Positions 9,048 to 20,200 of a stretch of DNA of 28,196 bases are shown in pieces. Source of the stretch: JAFAVZ01 sp036009105 (lineage in GTDB: Bacteria > Acidobacteriota > Thermoanaerobaculia > Gp7-AA8); assembly GCA_036009105.1 (NCBI GenBank), contig DASYMJ010000330.1, forward strand, positions 1-28,196, written 5' to 3'. The translations under genes and the position numbers were made by a program. The notes under the pieces are model-generated. The model saw only the letters and a list, made by a program, of their open reading frames with translations, made no database searches and was not told the origin of the DNA. The first letter of the stretch is position 1, and each line of letters begins with the position of its first letter.

Positions 9048-9322
9048 AACGCGCCTCCGCGCTGGCGCTCGCGCTTTTTCTCTCCTGTTCGCCGCCTCAC
9101 GTCGACCGCGCGCGGTGGCAGTCGATGCCGCAATCGGAGAAGGTGCTCTACGTCCGCCAGCTCCTCGGCGCCGAACAGGCGAAGGCGGCGAAAGGCGGCA
9201 CCGCGCCGGTCCATCCGCTCGCGGCCGAGGAGTACGTGCGGCGGATCGATGAGGCCTATGCGCGCGGCGAGACGCGGGACGTCGACGCGGTGTTCGCGGC
9301 GGACGCCGCTCCTTCGCGTTGA
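9044..9322 (+). CDS. Small lipoprotein of unknown function
   Basis: A 92-residue protein starting MKRASALALALFLSCSPP, a lipoprotein signal with lipobox LFLSC (lipidated Cys15). The rest is a short helical, Ala/Arg-rich domain (SEKVLYVRQLLGAEQAKAAKG, AEEYVRRIDEAYARGETRDVDAVF). I recognise no family. Its ATG overlaps the nadE stop by 4 nt, so it is in the nadE transcript, though no functional link to NAD synthesis is evident. It ends 18 bp before the convergent PilZ gene. Confidence 0.7.
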
Positions 9323-9340
9323 TCGCCGCGCGACGCGCTC

Positions 9341-9718
9341 TCAGCGCTCGGATTCGCCTGCCGCGGCGCGGGCGGCCTGCAGCTTGGCGATCTGGATCTG
9401 CAGGAACTCGTGCAGCGACGGCTCCTGGTCGGGCGGGATGGGGCTGAACTGGATGGCCGAGCGGAAGACGTACTCCGGATCGCCGCCCGCCCGCCGCACC
9501 TGCACCACGGACCGTAGAACCTGACACGGGATGTAGAACCCGCCATGGCTGGGAAACACCAGCGTCGCGGAGCTCCCCGCCCGCACGGGTGAGCGATGGA
9601 TGACGGCGGCGCCCTGCAGGGAAAGGTCGATCAACTCGCCGTTGACGTCGGAGAGCTGCACCGGAATGGACGCGGTGGGATACCTCTCGGCGCGGCGGCG
9701 GTCTTTGGGTGAGGCCAT
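9341..9718 (-). CDS. PilZ-domain protein (c-di-GMP binding)
   Basis: A 125-residue single-domain PilZ protein, probably a cyclic-di-GMP receptor. Both ligand motifs are visible: RRAER (RxxxR) at about residues 8-12 in DRRRAERYPTASIPVQL, and DLSLQGAAV (D/N-x-S-x-x-G). The beta-barrel continues through VFPSHGGFYIPCQVLRSV and FRSAIQFSPIPPDQE, followed by a C-terminal helix. The start at 9718 (MASPKDRRRAERYP) gives the conserved N-terminus; a longer in-frame extension to 9781 would read through the repeat and lacks conservation signs. TATAAT lies 12 nt upstream on the minus strand. It may read signals from the GGDEF-EAL protein encoded at 23758-26877. Confidence 0.88.
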   Translation of the reverse strand: MASPKDRRRAERYPTASIPVQLSDVNGELIDLSLQGAAVIHRSPVRAGSSATLVFPSHGGFYIPCQVLRSVVQVRRAGGDPEYVFRSAIQFSPIPPDQEPSLHEFLQIQIAKLQAARAAAGESER

Positions 9719-9730
9719 CGAACGGAAGAG

Positions 9731-9736
9731 ATTATA
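9731..9736 (-). promoter_or_regulatory. TATAAT -10 box before the PilZ gene
   Basis: Perfect TATAAT on the minus strand, 12 nt before the PilZ ATG (9718). No convincing -35 box is seen at 16-18 bp upstream, where the R1b repeat begins. Confidence 0.5.
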
Positions 9737-9750
9737 AGGGCGGGTCCCGA

Positions 9751-9816
9751 TGTAGGGCCGGCTCTTCGCCGGCCCAACCATCCGTTGATAGCGGGCCGGC
9801 TAAGAGCCGGCCCTAA
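9751..9816. repeat. Paired-hairpin repeat, family R1, copy b
   Basis: Hairpins GGGCCGGC-TCTTC-GCCGGCCC (9755-9775) and GGGCCGGCT-AAG-AGCCGGCCC (9793-9813), with spacer AACCATCCGTTGATAGC between them and TGTAG / CTAA flanks. Same orientation as copy a. It occupies the whole gap between the PilZ start region and the stop of the penicillin-binding protein gene (9819), where it could terminate the upstream transcript. Confidence 0.85.
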
Positions 9817-9818
9817 TT

Positions 9819-11480
9819 TCACGGCCTCCCCTTCACCGCCTCCAGAAAATCGTGCGCGATCTTCGCCCCCGCGTACTCCGCCGGCCCCGCGTCCTCGGCG
9901 ATCATGCCGAAGGCGATGGCCGGCTTCTCGGCCGGCGCGAATGCGACGATCAGCGACTCGAGGTTGCTGCCCGGCGTCCGCTCGCCGGCCGTGCCGGTCT
10001 TCATGGCGATGGTCAGGCCCGGGATTTGGGCGCGGCGGCCGGTGCCTTTCGGATCGGAAGACACCGCGACCATGGCGCGCACCATCGTCTCCCCCGCCTC
10101 GGGCCGCGCGAGGCGGGTGCGCGTTTGCGGCGTGGCAACAGCAGACGACTCGCCGAGGAGCGAGCGGCGGCCGCGCAGCAGGCGCGGTTGCACCAGCTCC
10201 CCGCGGTTGGCCATCAGCGAGCCGATCATGGCCAGGTGCAGCGCGTTGATCGACTCGTGCTCCAGGCCGATCGCGTAGAAGGCGGTCTCGAAGTTGTTGA
10301 AGATCGGGCCGACGGTGCGGCCCAGCGGCACCTGGAAGACGCCGAGGTCGGCCTGGCCGTCGAAGCCGGCGGAGGTCATGAACGCGCGCAGCCGCTGCAT
10401 GCCGAGGCGGACGCCGAGGTCGGCGAAGAGGACGTTGCACGATTGCGCGAGCGCGTCGTCCAGCGTCGGCAGGGTGCCGTGGCCGGCGGGCAGCCAGTCG
10501 CCGAAGTGGCGGCCGTCGATCATCAGCTCGCCCTTGCATTGATAAGGAAAGAGCGGCTGGAGGTCCATGCCGCTGCTCACCGCGTTCAAACCGGTCAACA
10601 CCTTGATCACCGAGCCGGGCTCGTATTGTCTTTCCAGCGCGAGGTTTAGGAGCGGCCCGTTCTGCGCGTTGCTGGCGATGGCGAGGATCTCGTTCGTGCG
10701 CGGATCGATGGCCACGATCGAGCCGCGGAAGCCGCCCAGGGCTTGCATCGCCGCTTTCTGCACGGCCGGATCGAGCGTCGTCTCGATGGTGTCGTTCAGG
10801 CGGAGGCGGCCGAGCTGCGCGCCGAACGTGAGCTGGCCGGCGCGCTTGTCGATGAGCGCCTCGAAGGTCCGGTCGATGGCGACGAGCTCCTGGTTGCCGA
10901 GCTGGTAGGCGGCGATGGTGCGGCCGTCGCGATCGACGACCAGCGGATAGCTCCCCTGCTTGCGCTGCGCGATGGCTTGCTCGAGCGCGCCGACCTTCGC
11001 CCCATCGACCGCGCCGCGGTCCACCGAGCGCAGCGTCGCTTCCGCTTCGTCGATGCGGTTCGTCGCCGTCTGCGCCGCGGCGCGATAGAGCGCGACGTCC
11101 GCCGCCTCGCGCAGCTCGTGCGATGCGGCGTCGTACGCGAGGAACCCCGCGTAGTCGCCGCGCGCGTACAGCTTGCGCGCGACTTCCTCCTTCGGCACGG
11201 CGCTGAGCCACAGCTTGCGCTTCGCGAGCCCGTCGAGATGCGGACGTGCTGCCGCCATGTTGCCGCTGGTGAGATACGCGGCCGCGAGCAGCTGTTGATA
11301 CTGACCGGGCCAGAGGCGCAGGCGGGACCAGCGCTCCGCGTCGGCGATGGCCTGCGCCGTGCGGCCGCCGCGCCACTCCTCACGCGCGCGGCGGAGGGGG
11401 AACCAGGCGAGCAACATGAGCAGGCCGCCGAGGACGACCAGCGCCACGAGCAGCGGCGCGATCATGCGCCGCGGTTTCAT
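9819..11480 (-). CDS. Penicillin-binding protein, transpeptidase (class B-like)
   Basis: Periplasmic D,D-transpeptidase that crosslinks peptidoglycan. The 553-residue protein has an N-terminal signal anchor (about 9-30, IAPLLVALVVLGGLLMLLAWF) and a region of TPR-like helices (about 35-170). The transpeptidase domain has all three active-site motifs: SVIK with Ser290 and Lys293, SCN at 347-349, and KTG at 494-496. It lacks a glycosyltransferase domain. The start at 11480 (MKPRRM) overlaps the SAM hydroxide adenosyltransferase stop by 4 nt (ATGA). The helical N-terminal part is unlike the usual FtsI pedestal, so I do not assign it to FtsI or MrdA. Confidence 0.9.
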   Translation of the reverse strand: MKPRRMIAPLLVALVVLGGLLMLLAWFPLRRAREEWRGGRTAQAIADAERWSRLRLWPGQYQQLLAAAYLTSGNMAAARPHLDGLAKRKLWLSAVPKEEVARKLYARGDYAGFLAYDAASHELREAADVALYRAAAQTATNRIDEAEATLRSVDRGAVDGAKVGALEQAIAQRKQGSYPLVVDRDGRTIAAYQLGNQELVAIDRTFEALIDKRAGQLTFGAQLGRLRLNDTIETTLDPAVQKAAMQALGGFRGSIVAIDPRTNEILAIASNAQNGPLLNLALERQYEPGSVIKVLTGLNAVSSGMDLQPLFPYQCKGELMIDGRHFGDWLPAGHGTLPTLDDALAQSCNVLFADLGVRLGMQRLRAFMTSAGFDGQADLGVFQVPLGRTVGPIFNNFETAFYAIGLEHESINALHLAMIGSLMANRGELVQPRLLRGRRSLLGESSAVATPQTRTRLARPEAGETMVRAMVAVSSDPKGTGRRAQIPGLTIAMKTGTAGERTPGSNLESLIVAFAPAEKPAIAFGMIAEDAGPAEYAGAKIAHDFLEAVKGRP

Positions 11481-12283
11481 TCGGTACGGCATTTCGTGAT
11501 GTCCAGGCGGTCGCCCGCGCGAAGGTGCAAGAGGTCTGCCGCGCTCGCTTGAGGCATGGCGATCTCCAGGCGTCCTGCCGACCCCACCACGAAGCACAGA
11601 CCCGCCGCCTCGCCGTACGTGCGTGCGATTTGGTCGATCGTTGTGCTGCCGATGCGCGCGCAGGGCGGGAACGGCAGGCGGGCGATGTCGGTGAGGATGT
11701 TGCCGAAGCGATCGATGCCTATCACGGTGCCGGTGATCCGCTCCTCCTCGTAGACCGGTTCCACGTACGGTAGCGGCACCGGATCGTCGATGGGCGGCCC
11801 CAGGTCGGCCAGCGGCAGCCCGTTCGCCAGGGCCGCGGCGACAGGCGCGAAGCGGTCGCGCCCGTGGAAGGTGTTGCTGCCGTTGGGGAGGAAGAGGGCG
11901 CTGTTCTCGATGGAGTAAGTGTGGGGCCGGCTCTCAGCCGGCCCGGCATCAACGGATCGTTGGGCCGGCTGAGAGCCGGTCCTACATTCGAAGTGCAGTA
12001 CGCCGTTGTCCGGCGCCAGGAAGATGCGGGAATCCCGCGCCACCGCGATCATCCGCCGCGACGTCCCCACGCCCGGATCGACCACCACCACGAAGATCGT
12101 CCCCGCCGGCCAATACGCGACCACATCGCGCAGGAAGAACGCGGCGCCGAGAAGGTCGAAGGGGGCGATCTCGTGCGAGAGATCCACCACGGGCGCGGAA
12201 CAGCGGGAGACGAGCACGCCCTTCATCGCCGCCACGTACGGATCGCGCGTCCCGAAGTCCGTCAGGAGCGTGATCGTCGGCAT
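11477..12283 (-). CDS. SAM hydroxide adenosyltransferase (DUF62 family) with repeat-encoded insertion
   Basis: A 268-residue enzyme of the DUF62 family, which hydrolyses S-adenosylmethionine to adenosine and methionine. Family blocks are LLTDFGTRDPYVAAMKG (7-22), DLSHEI, VVDPGVGTSRR (68-77), LAPDNGVL, TFHGRDRFAPVAA (138-150) and GIDRFGNILTDI. Oddity: residues about 100-122 (CRTGSQPAQRSVDAG then PAESRPHT) are encoded by a copy of the R1 palindromic repeat inserted in frame, in the variable loop between NGVL and the TFHGRD block; without it the protein would have a normal family length. The catalytic motifs are intact, so activity may survive. The ATG at 12283 follows a TATAGT box by 6 nt. Confidence 0.88.
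   Translation of the reverse strand: MPTITLLTDFGTRDPYVAAMKGVLVSRCSAPVVDLSHEIAPFDLLGAAFFLRDVVAYWPAGTIFVVVVDPGVGTSRRMIAVARDSRIFLAPDNGVLHFECRTGSQPAQRSVDAGPAESRPHTYSIENSALFLPNGSNTFHGRDRFAPVAAALANGLPLADLGPPIDDPVPLPYVEPVYEEERITGTVIGIDRFGNILTDIARLPFPPCARIGSTTIDQIARTYGEAAGLCFVVGSAGRLEIAMPQASAADLLHLRAGDRLDITKCRTE
11919..11988. repeat. Paired-hairpin repeat, family R1, copy c (inside a coding region)
   Basis: Opposite orientation to copies a and b. Hairpins GGGCCGGCT-CTC-AGCCGGCCC (11924-11944) and GGGCCGGCT-GAG-AGCCGGTCC (11962-11982, one G:T position). The spacer, read on the minus strand, is AACGATCCGTTGATGCC, matching copy b. It encodes about 23 residues in frame within the SAM hydroxide adenosyltransferase gene. 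Confidence 0.88.
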
Positions 12284-12289
12284 CCATTC

Positions 12290-12297
12290 ACTATACT
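12290..12297. promoter_or_regulatory. Shared -10 boxes of a divergent, probably leaderless gene pair
   Basis: The 8-bp string ACTATACT gives TATACT on the plus strand (12292-12297, 7 nt before the ATG at 12305) and TATAGT on the minus strand (12295-12290, 6 nt before the ATG at 12283). The whole divergent gap is 21 bp, so the two -10 elements overlap and the two polymerases would compete. No -35 boxes are evident. Confidence 0.5.
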
Positions 12298-12304
12298 GCC
12301 CGCG

Positions 12305-12988
12305 ATGTACGCGACGACCGCGCCACCGCCGCAGCGCCTCCTCGTCTTCGCGCGCCTCCCCGAGCGCGGCCGGGTCAAGACGCGCCTCGCCGCGGACCTC
12401 GGCGACGAGCGCGCTCTCGCTGTCTACGAGGCGATGCTCCGCGACGTCCTCCGCTCCATCGGCACCTCCGCGGAAGGCACCGAGGTCGAGGTGATGTGGG
12501 CGCCGAGCGAGAACGCGAACGGCGAGACGCTGCGCCGCGCATTCGGCGACCACACCCTGGCCATGCAGACCGGCGAAACCCTCGGCGACCGCCTGGCCAT
12601 GGCGTTCTCCGAGCGCTTCTTCTTCCATCGCACGATGAAGATCGTGGCCATCGGCGTGGATGACCCGCGGCTCTCGCGCGAGCTGGTCGACCACGCCTTC
12701 GCCCTGCTCGACTCGTGCGAGTGGGTGGTCGGCCCGGCGACGGACGGCGGCTACTACCTCATCGGCTGCCGCGCCGCCGCCTACGACACGGAGATCTTCA
12801 CCGACATCGCCTGGGGCACCGGCGAGGTGCTGTCCAGGACCCTGGAGCGCATCGGCGGCTGGGGCAGTACGGTCGCGACGCTGCCGCCGCGCTCGGACCT
12901 GGACGTGATCGACGACCTGCGCCGCTTCGCCTCCGAGGGCGGCAACGGCGAGGTTGGGGCGCTGCTGCGCGAGTGGGGCATCGCATGA
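12305..12988 (+). CDS. TIGR04282/DUF2064-type glycosyltransferase
   Basis: A 227-residue GT-A-like nucleotidyl/glycosyltransferase. Signature blocks are LLVFARLPERGRVKTRLAAD at the N-terminus, GETLGDRLAMAFSERFF in the middle and GPATDGGYYLIG, the family's hallmark, near residue 145. Some members act in arsenosugar synthesis, others have no known role, and there is no arsenic gene nearby. It heads a plus-strand operon: its TGA overlaps the ATG of the next gene (ATGA). No Shine-Dalgarno is seen and a TATACT box lies 7 nt before the ATG, so the mRNA may be leaderless. Confidence 0.88.
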   Translation: MYATTAPPPQRLLVFARLPERGRVKTRLAADLGDERALAVYEAMLRDVLRSIGTSAEGTEVEVMWAPSENANGETLRRAFGDHTLAMQTGETLGDRLAMAFSERFFFHRTMKIVAIGVDDPRLSRELVDHAFALLDSCEWVVGPATDGGYYLIGCRAAAYDTEIFTDIAWGTGEVLSRTLERIGGWGSTVATLPPRSDLDVIDDLRRFASEGGNGEVGALLREWGIA

Positions 12989-14469
12989 AGATCCTCAGCG
13001 CCGAGCAGATGCGCAACATCGATCGCCGGGCCACGGAGCGCTTCGGCATCCCTTCCATCGTCCTGATGGAAAACGCGGCGCTGGTGGTGGTGGACGCCAT
13101 CGCGGAGCACTATCCGAACATCGACCGCGCGGCGATCTTCTGCGGCACCGGCGCGAACGGCGGCGACGGGCTTGCCATCGCGCGGCACCTGGAGAACCGG
13201 GGCGTGGTGCCGGTGGTGTTCCTCGCCGGCGACCGCGCGAAATTCAAGGGCGACGCGCGCACGAACTTCGACATCTGCGAGCGCCTCGGCATCCCGATGT
13301 ACGACGTGCACGACGACGTGGAGTCCGCGCTCGCGCACGCCGCCGATGCGGACATCATCATCGACGCGATCTTTGGCACCGGCCTCGACCGCGCGCCGGC
13401 CGGCAGGTACGCGGACGTCATCCGCGCCATCGCCGAGCTGCGCCTGCCGGTGGTCGCCGTCGACCTCCCCAGCGGCTTGAATGCCTCCTCGCCGGAGCCG
13501 TTCGAGCCGTGCATTCAGGCCGAGGTGACGGTGACGTTCGCGGCGCCGAAGCTGTGTCACGTGTTCGATCCGGCCGCGATGTATTGCGGCGAGGTGATCG
13601 TGGCGGACATCTCCATCCCCGAGGCGGCGCTGGAGGATGAGAACGTGCAGCTGGCGGTGACCGCGACGCGCGACGTGGCGCCGCTGTTCGCGTCGCGCGC
13701 CGCGTCGACGCACAAGGGGACGTACGGCCACGTGGCGATCGTCGCCGGGTCGGAGGGGCGGAGCGGCGCCGCGGCGCTCGCCGCGCGCGGCGCCACGCGC
13801 ACCGGCGCGGGCCTGGTCACGGTGGTGACGGACCGCGAGACGGCGGCGCTCGTGCACAACCACTCCGCGGAGTCGATGACGTATTCGGACGGAGACGTCG
13901 CCTCCTTCGTGAACGGCAAATCGGCGGCTTTGATCGGGCCCGGGCTGGCCGACAACGAGGCCAGTTACGAAGCCATCCGCGAGCTGGTGGCGACGATCGA
14001 AGTGCCGCTCGTCATCGATGCCTCGGCGTTGAACGCTTTCGCGGGCGACATCGGCCAAGTCGGCAAGGGCCGCATTCTCACGCCGCATCCGGGCGAGCTG
14101 GCGCGGCTCATCGGCCGCGATACGAAATGGATCAACGCGAACCGCATCGAGGCGGCCCGCAACGCGGCGCGCGAGGCGGCGTCCATCGTCGTGCTGAAGG
14201 GGCATCAGACGCTCATCGCCGATCCCGACGGCTACGTGAACGTGAACCCGACCGGAAACCCCGGCATGGCCAGCGGCGGGATGGGCGACGTGCTGGGCGG
14301 CATCATCGCGGCGCTGCTCGCGCGCGGCGTCGATGCGTTCGAAGCGGCGGTGGCGGGCGTCTATCTGCATGGCTTCGCCGGCGATCTGCTGGCCGAGGAG
14401 TTGGGCGATGCGGGGCTGACGGCGATGGACCTCGCCGAGCGGCTGCCCTTCGCGATGAAGCGCTTATGA
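12985..14469 (+). CDS. nnr: Bifunctional NAD(P)HX epimerase / ADP-dependent dehydratase
   Basis: Repairs hydrated NADH and NADPH. The 494-residue fusion has an N-terminal YjeF-type epimerase (1 to about 215) with MRNIDRRATERFGIPSIVLMENAA and the CGTGANGGDGLAIARHL nucleotide loop, then a ribokinase-like dehydratase (about 220-494) with THKGTYGHVAIVAGS, IGPGLADNE, LTPHPGELARL, NPTGNPGMASGGMGDVLGG and a conserved C-terminal YLHGFAGD block. All family motifs are intact. It overlaps both neighbours by 4 nt (ATGA at each end). The nnr-tsaE adjacency is common in bacteria, as in E. coli yjeF-yjeE, and supports both calls. Confidence 0.96.
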   Translation: MKILSAEQMRNIDRRATERFGIPSIVLMENAALVVVDAIAEHYPNIDRAAIFCGTGANGGDGLAIARHLENRGVVPVVFLAGDRAKFKGDARTNFDICERLGIPMYDVHDDVESALAHAADADIIIDAIFGTGLDRAPAGRYADVIRAIAELRLPVVAVDLPSGLNASSPEPFEPCIQAEVTVTFAAPKLCHVFDPAAMYCGEVIVADISIPEAALEDENVQLAVTATRDVAPLFASRAASTHKGTYGHVAIVAGSEGRSGAAALAARGATRTGAGLVTVVTDRETAALVHNHSAESMTYSDGDVASFVNGKSAALIGPGLADNEASYEAIRELVATIEVPLVIDASALNAFAGDIGQVGKGRILTPHPGELARLIGRDTKWINANRIEAARNAAREAASIVVLKGHQTLIADPDGYVNVNPTGNPGMASGGMGDVLGGIIAALLARGVDAFEAAVAGVYLHGFAGDLLAEELGDAGLTAMDLAERLPFAMKRL

Positions 14470-14893
14470 GACGCTGGATCGCGCGCACGGAGGAGGAGAC
14501 GGCGGCCGCGGGGCGCGAGATTTCGCGCCTGCTGCCGGGCGATGCCGTGGTGCACCTCGTGGGCGACCTCGGCGCGGGCAAGACGTTCCTCGCGCGGGCT
14601 ATCGCCACGGAGCTCGGCGCCGATCCGCTGGAAGTGAGCTCGCCGTCGTTCGCCATCGTGCACGAGTACCCGCTCCCCAGCGGCGCGCCGATCATCCACA
14701 TCGACGGCTACCGCCTTTCCGACAACCGCCGGGAGTGGCTGGAGATCGGCATTCCGGAGCTGCTCGCCGGGCCGGGCGTGAAGCTGATCGAGTGGCCGAA
14801 GGAAGCCTTCACCGAGTTCGAAGACGGGCATGTGGAGGTGCGCATCGAGGTGGGCGAGGACGGCGCGCGAACGATCACCATACAATCGCCTTC

Positions 14894-14897
<4 letters not shown>
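14466..14897 (+). CDS. tsaE: tRNA t6A modification ATPase TsaE
   Basis: A 143-residue P-loop ATPase that helps TsaB/TsaD make N6-threonylcarbamoyl-adenosine at position 37 of ANN-decoding tRNAs. Walker A GDLGAGKT is at residues 33-40. Other family blocks are SSPSFAIVHEYP (SPTF-like), HIDGYRL and LIEWPKEA (the Walker B-like EWxE/P region). Length is typical. The start overlaps the nnr stop and its stop overlaps the purL start, both as ATGA. Partner genes tsaB and tsaD are not in the window. Confidence 0.95.
14881..14886 (+). promoter_or_regulatory. -10-like box TACAAT before purL
   Basis: TACAAT lies inside the end of tsaE, 7 nt before the purL ATG. It could give an internal leaderless purL transcript in addition to read-through from the operon. 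Confidence 0.4.
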
Positions 14898-17158
<2,261 letters not shown>

Positions 17159-17212
17159 ATTAGGGCAATCCGAGGACTTGCGCGACAATAAGAGCGAATT
17201 CCACTTCATTAC

Positions 17213-17218
17213 GGAGGT
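17213..17218 (+). promoter_or_regulatory. Shine-Dalgarno of the CHAT gene
   Basis: GGAGGT, 11 nt before the GTG at 17230, supports that start. Strong Shine-Dalgarno sites are rare in the housekeeping genes around it. No convincing promoter was found in the 71 bp between purL and this gene. Confidence 0.6.
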
Positions 17219-17229
17219 CTGTCGCGCAC

Positions 17230-20200
17230 GTGTCCTTCGATCGTTGCCGGCGTCGAGCATGGATTGCAATTGCTGCAATCGCTACGTTGTCAATTGTTTT
17301 GGCAATTGGCTGGCGGTTCAAAGGAGTGCTGGCAATCCGAAGCCTCAGTACCGCGTCGGGCTTCATTTCTCAGCGTGAGATCGAAGCGCGACTTGCCGAC
17401 TTCCCCTATGCGCGCCTGAAACTGGACAAAACCGATCTGCGGCTTCGCCGCGTCACCGCGAAACTTTTAGTTCTTCTTCCTCACTCCGTCGACACGCTTC
17501 ACGCGCGTGCTCTTGCGGAATTGCTTGAAGGCCATTCCACGGCAGCGATCGAGCTTTTGAAGGCAGCAACGCAGAACGAGAACGACGCTGCGATCTGGAA
17601 CGATCTCGCGGCGGCGCATTGTGAGGAAGGTCGAAAGCAGAATGCTCCCGAAGAGTATGCCGCCGCACTTGCCGCTGCAAATCGTGCTCTGAAGCTCGAT
17701 CCTCAATTGCCTGAAGCAGCGTTCAACCGCGCATTAGCGCTAGAGCGCCTAGGACTCGAATCATCGGCGCGGCGGGCCTACACGCAGTATTTCTCTACAG
17801 AATCGAACGACTGGGCAGGCGAGGCTCGCCGGCGGACGCTCGCTCTGACACACGCTACGGAAGCTGACGTGTGGCGGAACGCTCAACGAAAACTCGAGCG
17901 CGCGTGCTCCACCACGGGCGGCGCTGCTGCAGCGTCACTCGTACGCCAGTTCCCGCAGCGCGCCCGCAGCTGGGCGGAGAGTGAGTACTTGGCACGATGG
18001 GCCGAGGCCTCGTTGCGCGACGATCACGTTGCCGACCAGTGGCTGCGGATTGCGAGATGTATCGGGAAGGTGCTCAGCGAAACATCCAAAGAACATCTTC
18101 TCGCCGACTCCGTAGACGCGATCGATCGCGCAATCGGCAGGGGAACAGCGCGTCCACTGGCGAAAGCCTATCTGGATTACCGGACTGCGAGAATCAGGTA
18201 CAGCGAGCGGCGCGTCACGGCGTCGGAATCGCTCTTTATTGCCGCAGCGAATGGTTTTGCAAGCGCGCACTCTCCGATGTATCTTGTGGCCAGGTATTAC
18301 GGAGGAAGTATCGCCTTCGATCGGAATGCCACCGGCGTAGCACTGCAACGATTCGATGATGTCGCGAATGCAGCGGCGTCCAAATACCGCAGCCTTCACG
18401 CCCAGATCGAGTGGGGACGAGCTCTGGCTCTCGCCTCCCGTGGCTGCGTCTACGAGGCACTTCAGGCAACACGATCGTCGATCGCCATCTTCGACGGCCT
18501 CAATGAACGGGATAACGGAATCCGCATGCGGACTTCGGAGGCGAGCTTACTGGCATCGATGGGCCGGTCGAGCGAAGCATGGCGCGTGCGGACGACACTC
18601 TTCCTGAATGCCAGTCGTTCCGGTAGTACGCCGCTCATCGTGGAGGCAATGCTCAGTGCCGCTGCCGGCGACGAATTGCGTGAGGAACATTGGGACATTG
18701 CCGCGGCGCTATTCGACGAACAGTCGAAGCTACCCAGCGCATCGCCACTGCTGCGCGTCGAGGCAATCGTCGGTCGCGCGGTGGCGAACGATCGGGGAGG
18801 TAACACGGCGGCCACATTGGACGATCTGCGCGAGGCATACCGGGCCGCGGCCGGAGTTCCTGACCCCGCGCTGCGAGATGCCGCGACGGACAAAGTTCGT
18901 ACCGCCGAAGCCATACTCTCCATCGAGTCGCATCCAGACGGTGCAGAGCGCCTGTTGACCCAGACCATCGAGAAGCAGGAGAGGTCGGCAGCGATTCTGG
19001 ACCTGCCTGAGGCCTATCTCGGCCGGGCAAGAGCGCGGCGGCGCCTTGCCAAAACAGATGATGCGACGCGCGATCTCATAGCGGCGATCGACCTGCTTGA
19101 GCGCGCTGGTGAATCGATCAGAAGAAATGCGCTTCGCGACAGCTTCTTCGGGGGTTCCAGCGCGCCTTATGAGGAGTTAGTGGATCTGCACGCGCAACGC
19201 GGACAGTTTCGCGAGGCCTTCGTCGTTGCCGATCGATCGCGCGCGCGATGGCTTTTCGATCGCGTGCGCGAACGTGGTTCCTGCATTCCGGAACCTCTGT
19301 TCGTGGAGAACATCCAGCGCCGGCTCCCGCCCGATACACTGCTCCTGCACTTCACGACTCTGCCTGAGCGAGTGGTCGCTGTGGGCTTGACCGCGAAGAC
19401 CATTCGTGGCCTGACACTCCACGCGACGAGATCGGAAATCGAGGCATGGAATCGTTCGCTAATCGCCGCGATCGAGCGAGGCGATGATGCTGCCGCCCAA
19501 CTCTCGGGTGCACGGCTCTTCGACGCGCTCATCGCGCCGTTCAAGGTAGATACCTGGCCGACGACGACAATGGTCATCGTTCCCGACGACACCATTGCCT
19601 CGATTCCGATGGCGGCACTTTTCGATCGTTCGGCCGGGCGATATCTGATCGAGACACGCAAGGTGACATTCGCGGCCAGCGCAACCGCGTACACCCACCT
19701 CTGCGATCGTGACGCGATCAGTACCCGCAAGACTGAGCGAGCGCTCATCATCGGCGATCCAGCGTTTGACAGCGCGCAATTCGCGACATTAGCTCCGCTC
19801 ACGTCGGCGCGACGCGAAGCGCTTCGTATCGCCCGCGAGTATTCAAAACCGATGATGCTCGTCGGACCCGCCGCCACCCGCGGACACGTGCTTGCCGCGA
19901 TCGGCGCAGCGGACGTCGTGCATTTCGGTTGCCACGCTCTCGTTAACGAGCGCGATCCGGCACTCTCGCTTCTTGCTTTCGCCCCGAGTGGCAGCGACCG
20001 GGGATCGCTTTATCTGCCGGAGATCGCGGACTTGGCTCTGCCCAATGAACCGATCGTGATTCTGGCCGGATGCCAGACTGCCGTGGCATCGGCCGGACAC
20101 GGTTCCGTCCGCAGCATCGCACTCGCTTTCCTCGCAGCGGGAAGCCGCTCCGTCGTTGGCAGTCTCTGGAACGTCGACGACGACACGACGATGCGACTCT

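Noticed and set aside
9718..9781. Extended N-terminus of the PilZ protein to 9781
   Set aside because: The extra 21 residues are encoded by the TATAAT region and the R1b repeat and do not belong to the PilZ fold.
11919..11988. SAM hydroxide adenosyltransferase as a pseudogene because of the repeat
   Set aside because: The insertion keeps the frame and has no stop, and all conserved motifs on both sides are intact, so an expressed protein with an extra loop is more likely.
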